A stretch of 64,000 bases of DNA from NCBI GenBank assembly GCA_026398275.1, contig JAPLTF010000070.1, positions 50,532 through 114,531 on the forward strand. Reading direction: 5' to 3'. This DNA comes from Verrucomicrobiota bacterium. Lineage in GTDB: Bacteria > Verrucomicrobiota > Verrucomicrobiia > Chthoniobacterales > Terrimicrobiaceae. The notes beneath the pieces are model-generated. The model was not told where the DNA came from, ran no database searches, and saw only the letters and a program-made list of their open reading frames with translations. Numbering within the stretch: position 1 is the first letter of the stretch; each line of letters begins with the position of its first letter. The position numbers and the translations under genes are program-made. Shown one piece after another: positions 59,107 to 64,000 of this stretch.

Positions 59107-60948
59107 ATGGACTTTTTCGACAAGCAGGCGAGGGCCAGTAAAAAAACGAAGTGGCTGGTCTGCTACTTCCTGCTCGCGGTGCTGGGGATCATCCTGACCC
59201 TGCACATCGCATTCGCGCTGATCTTCGGCCTGTCGCCGACCGATCCGGAGCTGTTCCTGATGGTGTCCGCTGGTGTGGTGGGGATGGTGACGCTCGGCAG
59301 CGTGGTCAAGAGCATCGAGCTCTCCAAGGGCGGGCGCGCGGTGGCCGCCATGCTGGGAGGAACCCCGGTGGATATGAACAGCCGCGAGCCGGCCGAGCAG
59401 CGCCTGATCAATGTCGTCGAGGAGATGTCGATCGCCTCCGGCGTTCCCGTCCCGGAAATTTATGTGCTCGAGGACCAGACGATCAATGCCTTTGCGGCCG
59501 GGCACGGACCCGGCGATGCCGCGATCGGAGTCACGAGGGGATGCATCGACCGGCTCACGCGGGATGAGCTCCAGGGGGTGATCGGGCACGAGTTCAGCCA
59601 CATCATCCACGGGGACATGCGCCTGAACATCCGGCTCATCGGCGTTCTCAACGGCATCCTTTTTCTGGCGCTCATCGGTGGCTTTCTCCTCCGCATGGGG
59701 ATCTATTCGCCGCGGTCGGATTCCTCGGACGGCCGGAGCAAGGCGACCGGATTTGTGGTTTTTGTGGGCGGCGGGCTGACCCTCTACCTCGTTGGCTGGA
59801 TCGGGGTTTTCTTCGGGAAACTGATCAAGGCGGCGGTGTCCCGGCAGAGGGAGTTTCTGGCCGACGCATCCTCCGTCCAATACACCAGAAACCCCGAGGG
59901 GCTCGCCGGGGCATTGGCGAAAATCGCAAAGTTCTCCTCGCGGATTGACAACCCCCGCGCCGAGGAGGCGAGCCATATGTATTTCGGCAACGGGATCGGA
60001 GATTCCTGGCTGGCCATGTTTTCGACCCACCCGCCGATCGAGGAGCGGATCCAGGAAATTGCCCCCGGATTCGATATCGCGGCCGCGAAAGCAAGCGCTC
60101 CGGTTCTTCCCTCGACCCCGAAAAAGCAAAACCTTGTCGGTGGCCGCCTGGCCGAAGCTCTTCTGCCCGGGCAGCCAAGGGTCGCCGAGGCTGCCGCTTT
60201 GCTGGCGGGGCTGCCCGATGTCGCGAAATCCGCCTGCCGGGAACTGCACGGCGCCTGCGCCCTGGTTTACTCGCTGCTGCTCCCGGACGAGGAAAGCCAG
60301 CGCGAGCGTGCGATTGCGCTGATCGATGCGGACGACGTGCTCCGCGCGGAGATCCTCGCCCACTACGAAAAGCGCGCGGGCCTGAATTCCGCCCAGCGGC
60401 TGGGCCTGGTGGATATCGCAATCCCCACACTCCGGCACCTCTCCCACGAACAATACGCGGTCTTCCGGAGCAACGTGAAAAAACTCGTCGAGGCGGACGG
60501 CGAAATCCAGCTCTTCGAATACACGCTCCAAAAAATCCTGGTCCGGCACCTCGATCTCTATTTCAGCAACGCGACCGGAACAAAGGTCGTTTACAAGTCC
60601 CTGCTCCCCCTGCTTCCCGAAGCCGGCATCCTGCTCTCGGTCCTGGCCTCCGTGGATCCCGGCACGGACGAACACAAGGATGCGGCGTTCCGCTCCGGCG
60701 TTTCCGAGCTTCTGGTGAAGCCGTCGGCGTTCCCGCTCGAGCGTGCCGTGACAATCGATCTGCTGGGCTTCGATTCGGCCCTGGACAAAATCGCGATGGC
60801 CGCCCCCGACGTGAAGCGGACGATCCTGACCGCCTGCGGCGCCGTCGTCATGCACGACGGCGAGGTCAATGACTACGAGGTCGAATTTTTGCGGGCCATC
60901 TCGGACACGCTCGATTGTCCGGTGCCGCCATTCGTCAGAATTGCCTGA
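59107..60948 (+). CDS. M48 family metallopeptidase, HtpX-like, with C-terminal helical (TerB-like) region
   Basis: 613 residues. Two TMs near 16-40 and 48-66, then the catalytic domain: VIGHEFSHIIHGDMRLN with HEFSH at 161-165, another TM pair (about 180-240), and the third zinc ligand Glu in SRQREFLADASS. STHPPIEERIQEI is the typical M48 substrate-site ending. A further 270 residues follow, mostly helical with VEADGEIQLFEYTLQKIL and MHDGEVNDYEVEFLRAI, both like the acidic metal sites of TerB/tellurite-resistance-type domains. The catalytic part resembles HtpX membrane-protein quality control. Confidence 0.88.
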   Translation: MDFFDKQARASKKTKWLVCYFLLAVLGIILTLHIAFALIFGLSPTDPELFLMVSAGVVGMVTLGSVVKSIELSKGGRAVAAMLGGTPVDMNSREPAEQRLINVVEEMSIASGVPVPEIYVLEDQTINAFAAGHGPGDAAIGVTRGCIDRLTRDELQGVIGHEFSHIIHGDMRLNIRLIGVLNGILFLALIGGFLLRMGIYSPRSDSSDGRSKATGFVVFVGGGLTLYLVGWIGVFFGKLIKAAVSRQREFLADASSVQYTRNPEGLAGALAKIAKFSSRIDNPRAEEASHMYFGNGIGDSWLAMFSTHPPIEERIQEIAPGFDIAAAKASAPVLPSTPKKQNLVGGRLAEALLPGQPRVAEAAALLAGLPDVAKSACRELHGACALVYSLLLPDEESQRERAIALIDADDVLRAEILAHYEKRAGLNSAQRLGLVDIAIPTLRHLSHEQYAVFRSNVKKLVEADGEIQLFEYTLQKILVRHLDLYFSNATGTKVVYKSLLPLLPEAGILLSVLASVDPGTDEHKDAAFRSGVSELLVKPSAFPLERAVTIDLLGFDSALDKIAMAAPDVKRTILTACGAVVMHDGEVNDYEVEFLRAISDTLDCPVPPFVRIA

Positions 60949-61018
60949 GCGGCGGGCGCGACGATTTTCTCCGAGGATTTTTCTTGAGGAGACACGGCCA
61001 GCCGGACATTTCTCAACC

Positions 61019-61678
61019 ATGCTCGCCTTCTTCACCGCCGCCATTCTGGCCTATCTGATCGGATCCTTTCCGAGCGGGTTCATCGCGGGCCGGTTTTGTG
61101 GTGTGGATTTGCGGACGGCGGGCAGCGGCAACATCGGGGCCACGAATGCCCTGCGGGTGCTCGGGAAAAAGTGGGGCTATGCGGTCTTTGCCGCCGATGC
61201 CTTCAAGGGGGCTCTTGCGGTGCTCTGCGGGTTGGGCCTTTCAAAGCTCCCCGCGTTCCAGGGTTCGCCACCTGTTCATGTCGGCGTGATCGCCGCCCTG
61301 TTCGCCATCATCGGCCACAGCTTTCCGGTCTGGCTGGGGTTCAAGGGAGGAAAGGGGATCGCGACCTCTGCAGGGATCATGTTCGTGCTTTTTCCCGGTG
61401 CGGTTTTTGCCTCCGGCCTCTTCATCTGGCTCCTGTTCTTTTTCACGACGCGCTTCGTGTCGGTTGCCTCGCTCGGTGCCGCAGTGACCCTCCCGACCGT
61501 CTCGATCCTCCTGTATTTCTTTGGAAATCCGGACTCCTGGTTTTTCGGACATTGTGATCCGATGCTGGCGGTGATCTCGGGGATCATGAGCGGGCTTGCG
61601 ATCTGGCGCCACAAGGACAATATCAAACGCCTGCTCGCGGGGACGGAAAAACGTTTCGAGCGAAAGGCCCACGGATAA
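61019..61678 (+). CDS. plsY: Glycerol-3-phosphate acyltransferase PlsY
   Basis: 219 residues with five TM segments. The three PlsY motifs are seen: GSFPSGFIAGRF, GSGNIGATNALRVLGKK and FKGGKGIATSAG. It transfers an acyl group from acyl-phosphate to glycerol-3-phosphate to begin phospholipid synthesis. The gene is followed 5 bases later by gpsA, which makes its substrate. ATG 61019 chosen for the first TM. Upstream M48 gene ends at 60948. Confidence 0.93.
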   Translation: MLAFFTAAILAYLIGSFPSGFIAGRFCGVDLRTAGSGNIGATNALRVLGKKWGYAVFAADAFKGALAVLCGLGLSKLPAFQGSPPVHVGVIAALFAIIGHSFPVWLGFKGGKGIATSAGIMFVLFPGAVFASGLFIWLLFFFTTRFVSVASLGAAVTLPTVSILLYFFGNPDSWFFGHCDPMLAVISGIMSGLAIWRHKDNIKRLLAGTEKRFERKAHG

Positions 61679-61683
61679 TTTTC

Positions 61684-62694
61684 ATGTTCAAAAAAATCAG
61701 CATCATTGGAGCGGGTGGCTGGGGGACGGCGCTTGCGGTTCTCCTCTCCGAGCACCGGGGCGAGGTCCTGCTTTGGGGTCACAACCCCGAGGTTGTGGAG
61801 GAACTCGTCTCCCAGCGGACCAACAGCGCCTACCTGCCCGGGGTCCGCCTGCCGCCCAACGTCTACGCCACCGGGGACCTCGCCGAAACGATCGACGCCG
61901 GGCTGTTTCTATTTGTCACCCCCTCGAAGGCCACGCGGGAAGTCGCGTGCCGTCTGGCATCCCATGCCCCGAAGGAGGGCATCGCCGTCGTGTCCTGCAC
62001 CAAGGGGATCGAGCACGATTCGGGAAAGCTGATGGATGAGGTTCTCTCCGAATCCCTCCCCGGCTGCCGGACCGCCGTGCTGTCGGGGCCGAACCATGCC
62101 GAGGAAGTGGCGCAGCGGATTCCAGCCGCCGGGGTGGTCGGCTCGAAGCACGCCGACCTGCTCGATCCGCTCCAAAAAATATTTTCGCTGTCCAGCTTCC
62201 GCGCCTACACCAGCGATGATGTGACCGGGATCCAGCTGGGGGGAGCCCTGAAAAACGTGTTCGCCATCGCGGCCGGAGTCTCCGACGGATTCAACATGGG
62301 CGACAACGCGAAGGCAGCCCTCGTCACCCGCTCGCTTGCGGAAATGATGCGCCTCGGAGTTGCGCTCGGCGGACGCCGCGACACCTTCTTCGGGCTGAGC
62401 GGGGTGGGGGATCTTATGGTCACCTGCTTCAGCCGCCACAGCCGGAACCGCAAGGTCGGCGAGCGCCTTGGCCGGGGCGAATCGCCCGCAGACATCCAGG
62501 CTTCGATGAAGATGGTCGCGGAGGGAGTTCCCACCGCGCTGGGTGCCTGGCAGTGCGCCGAGCGCCATGGGATCGAAGCCCCGATCACCAGGCAGATCCA
62601 TTCCGTGCTCTACGAGAACAAGCCTCCCCATGAGGCGATGTGGGAACTGCTCGGGCGTCCTCCCAAAGCGGAGTCCGACTCACACGCCGGATGA
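61684..62694 (+). CDS. gpsA: Glycerol-3-phosphate dehydrogenase [NAD(P)+]
   Basis: 336 residues. ISIIGAGGWGTALAVLLSEH is the Rossmann nucleotide loop; the active-site stretch GALKNVFAIAAGVSDGFNMGDNAKAAL holds the catalytic Lys; GLSGVGDLMVTCFSRHSRNRK is the substrate motif. It reduces dihydroxyacetone phosphate to sn-glycerol-3-phosphate for lipids. It lies between plsY (5 bases) and a glycosyltransferase whose start overlaps its stop (62691-62694). Confidence 0.95.
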   Translation: MFKKISIIGAGGWGTALAVLLSEHRGEVLLWGHNPEVVEELVSQRTNSAYLPGVRLPPNVYATGDLAETIDAGLFLFVTPSKATREVACRLASHAPKEGIAVVSCTKGIEHDSGKLMDEVLSESLPGCRTAVLSGPNHAEEVAQRIPAAGVVGSKHADLLDPLQKIFSLSSFRAYTSDDVTGIQLGGALKNVFAIAAGVSDGFNMGDNAKAALVTRSLAEMMRLGVALGGRRDTFFGLSGVGDLMVTCFSRHSRNRKVGERLGRGESPADIQASMKMVAEGVPTALGAWQCAERHGIEAPITRQIHSVLYENKPPHEAMWELLGRPPKAESDSHAG

Positions 62695-63755
62695 GAATCG
62701 GCCTCGTCCGGCGCGGGCATTCCTCGACTGGAGGAGCCGAGGCCTACCTGATCCGCCTGGCGTCCGCCCTGCAGGCGCTCGGGCATGTTCCGGTGCTCGT
62801 GACGACGGCGGACTGGCCGGATTCCCGATGGATCAACGATCAGACCGTCCGCCTCGACGGAAGCACCCCGGAGGAATTTGCCGCCGCCTTCCGGACCGCA
62901 AATACAGACTGTGACGTCCACCTCAGCCTCGAGCGTGTTCCGGGCTGCGAGGTCTATCGCGCGGGCGATGGCGTCCACGCCTCGTGGCTCAAGCGCCGCG
63001 CGTCCTACGAGCCGCTCTGGAGGCGCGCGACCCGCTGGGTCAATCGCAAGCACAACGAGCTCCTGCGGTTGGAAAGCCGGGTTTTCGACCCGGAGAACAC
63101 CCGCGCGATCATCGCGAACTCCCAGCTCGTCCGCGACGAGATCCTCACGCATTCGGAATTTCCCGCGGCGAGGATCCATGTGGTTTACAACGGACTGTCC
63201 TCTCCCATGAAGCCCGCAGACCGCGCCGCCTCGCGCGAAAAGTTCGGGCTCGAACCAGAGGACCTGTGCGTCCTCTTCGTCGGGTCCGGCTGGGACCGCA
63301 AGGGCCTGCGGACCGCGATCCGCGCCGTGGAGAAGATCAGAAATGCGACGCTCCTCGTCGCCGGGCGCGGGCCCGCCGATGCCTTCCGCTCAGCCAGCGC
63401 GAAGTTTATTGGCCCCACGAACGACCTCGCGGCACTCTTCGGGGCTGCGGATCTTTTTGTGCTGCCCACGTATTACGATCCGTTTTCCAACGCCTGCCTG
63501 GAGGCTCTGGCGGCCGGGCTTCCGGTGATCACGACCGCAGCCAACGGCTTCTCGGAAATCCTCGGGCCGGGCCTGCACGGTGCCATCGTTCCCGAAGGCG
63601 ATGCCTCAGCGCTCGCTCAGGAAATGGAAAAGTGGCGCGACCCGCAGGCCCGCGCCACCGCCCGCCCGCTCTGCCTCGCCCGCGCCGCGGAATTTTCCAT
63701 CGAGCGGAATGCGCGGGAAACCCTGCGAATCCTGGAAAGCCACGCCAAAGATTGA
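62691..63755 (+). CDS. Family 4 glycosyltransferase
   Basis: 354 residues, GT-B fold. IGLVRRGHSSTGGAEAYLIRLA at the start is the nucleotide-sugar GGAE loop; IIANSQLVRDEIL, VVYNGLSSP, VLFVGSGWDRKGLRTAI, LFVLPTYYDPFSNACLEALAAGLPVITTAANG (with the EX7E-like pair DPFSNACLEA) are the typical C-terminal motifs. It resembles lipopolysaccharide core transferases such as WaaG. It is coupled to gpsA by an ATGA overlap, which suggests work on a membrane glycolipid. After it the DNA to the right edge has no gene except the repeats described. Confidence 0.88.
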   Translation: MRIGLVRRGHSSTGGAEAYLIRLASALQALGHVPVLVTTADWPDSRWINDQTVRLDGSTPEEFAAAFRTANTDCDVHLSLERVPGCEVYRAGDGVHASWLKRRASYEPLWRRATRWVNRKHNELLRLESRVFDPENTRAIIANSQLVRDEILTHSEFPAARIHVVYNGLSSPMKPADRAASREKFGLEPEDLCVLFVGSGWDRKGLRTAIRAVEKIRNATLLVAGRGPADAFRSASAKFIGPTNDLAALFGAADLFVLPTYYDPFSNACLEALAAGLPVITTAANGFSEILGPGLHGAIVPEGDASALAQEMEKWRDPQARATARPLCLARAAEFSIERNARETLRILESHAKD

Positions 63756-63852
63756 CAACCCATAAACCAATCTGTCTTTCATACGGTCACCCTGCTCCAG
63801 GCTGGCGCAAGCTGGGCCTCCTGGTTGACGAGGACAAGCAAGTGCCGCCCAC

Positions 63853-63873
63853 GTCTCTGAGAACCTGTGAAAT
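63853..63873. repeat. Motif GTCTCTGAGAACCTGTGAAAT
   Basis: Shared with 6819-6837 in inverted orientation, with two bases added. It sits 16 bases before the large palindromic element and may be its outer boundary. Confidence 0.35.
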
Positions 63874-63889
63874 CATTAGGAAAAGCCGC

Positions 63890-63994
63890 GCGAGAGTAGA
63901 AAAGGCCGGATGGCAAGGCGCTCGCGAAGGCGCATCCCCTCAGCGGGCTGTAACTGAGCGAGCAACGCCGCCAGACGGCCTTTTCTGCTCTCGC
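63890..63994. repeat. 105-base inverted-repeat element at the right edge
   Basis: The left arm, 63890-63914, reads GCGAGAGTAGAAAAGGCCG and on to GATGGC; the right arm, 63970-63994, is the complement of GCGAGAGCAGAAAAGGCCG then TCTGGC. 22 of 25 positions match. Inside is a CTCAG...CTGAG small stem. It may be a long hairpin or a small non-autonomous element. The 245-base stretch from 63756 to the edge has no gene. Confidence 0.55.
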
Positions 63995-64000
63995 CCAGAG

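Overview
The window is GC-rich, densely coded bacterial chromosome. The most likely source is a Verrucomicrobiota/PVC-group bacterium. This is inferred from the gene mix: paired Gfo/Idh/MocA oxidoreductases beside a UroD-family protein, an enlarged SecA with a SEC-C tail, an OprB-type porin, Mla-type lipid transport, several lineage-specific secreted proteins and abundant small palindromic repeats. Diderm features (porin, RND pump with lipoprotein adaptor, MlaE/F) point to an outer membrane. I found no rRNA, tRNA, CRISPR array, complete insertion sequence or prophage.

Layout. 1-4.7 kb: end of a TPR protein, two Gfo/Idh/MocA dehydrogenases, a remnant XRE antitoxin, a UroD-family protein. 4.8-7.5 kb: mlaF-mlaE-STAS operon and two tiny Cys-rich secreted proteins. 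7.6-12 kb: fatty-acid desaturase, acyl-CoA ligase, a third Cys-rich peptide. 12-17.1 kb: REP-like repeats, UPF0173 hydrolase, AlkD-like protein, a secreted protein, and a hybrid histidine kinase next to a drastically shortened sensor kinase. 17.1-24.5 kb: SecA, a secreted PD-(D/E)XK-like protein, OprB porin, split ChrA, phospholipase D. 24.6-31.9 kb: a tightly coupled five-gene glycosyltransferase operon. 31.9-35.4 kb: bioD, ABC ATPase, acylphosphatase, an orphan acidic protein and a possible RHH-antitoxin remnant. 35.4-47.2 kb: pyruvate carboxylase, glutathione peroxidase, QueG, UDP-galactopyranose mutase, class III aminotransferase, a CorA/GluR0-like pair, a permuted NlpC/P60 hydrolase and GluQRS, with two copies of a terminal-inverted-repeat element. 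47.2-50.3 kb: two coiled-coil membrane proteins, a DUF433/DUF5615 toxin-antitoxin pair and a decayed type I restriction/DinD island. 50.3-58.2 kb: RND pump, a kinase-MurQ fusion and a GH1 lipoprotein. 58.2-64 kb: a secreted protein, M48 peptidase, plsY-gpsA-glycosyltransferase, and a palindromic element at the right edge.

How it fits together. Envelope work dominates: lipid transport (Mla), lipid synthesis (desaturase, acyl-CoA ligase, PlsY, GpsA), protein export (SecA), surface glycosylation (GT operon, UDP-Galf, GT4), murein recycling (kinase-MurQ) and efflux (RND). The more unusual content is an in-frame repeat inserted into a GT39-type gene, a TIR element in two copies, repeat pairs whose palindromes carry compensatory changes, several genes that keep both ends but have lost the middle (dinD, hsdM, a sensor kinase), a CorA protein lacking the canonical GMN glycine translated together with a GluR0-like ligand-gated channel, and three very small Cys-rich exported proteins. 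I did not find one clear novel multi-gene system; the strongest candidates are listed as findings.
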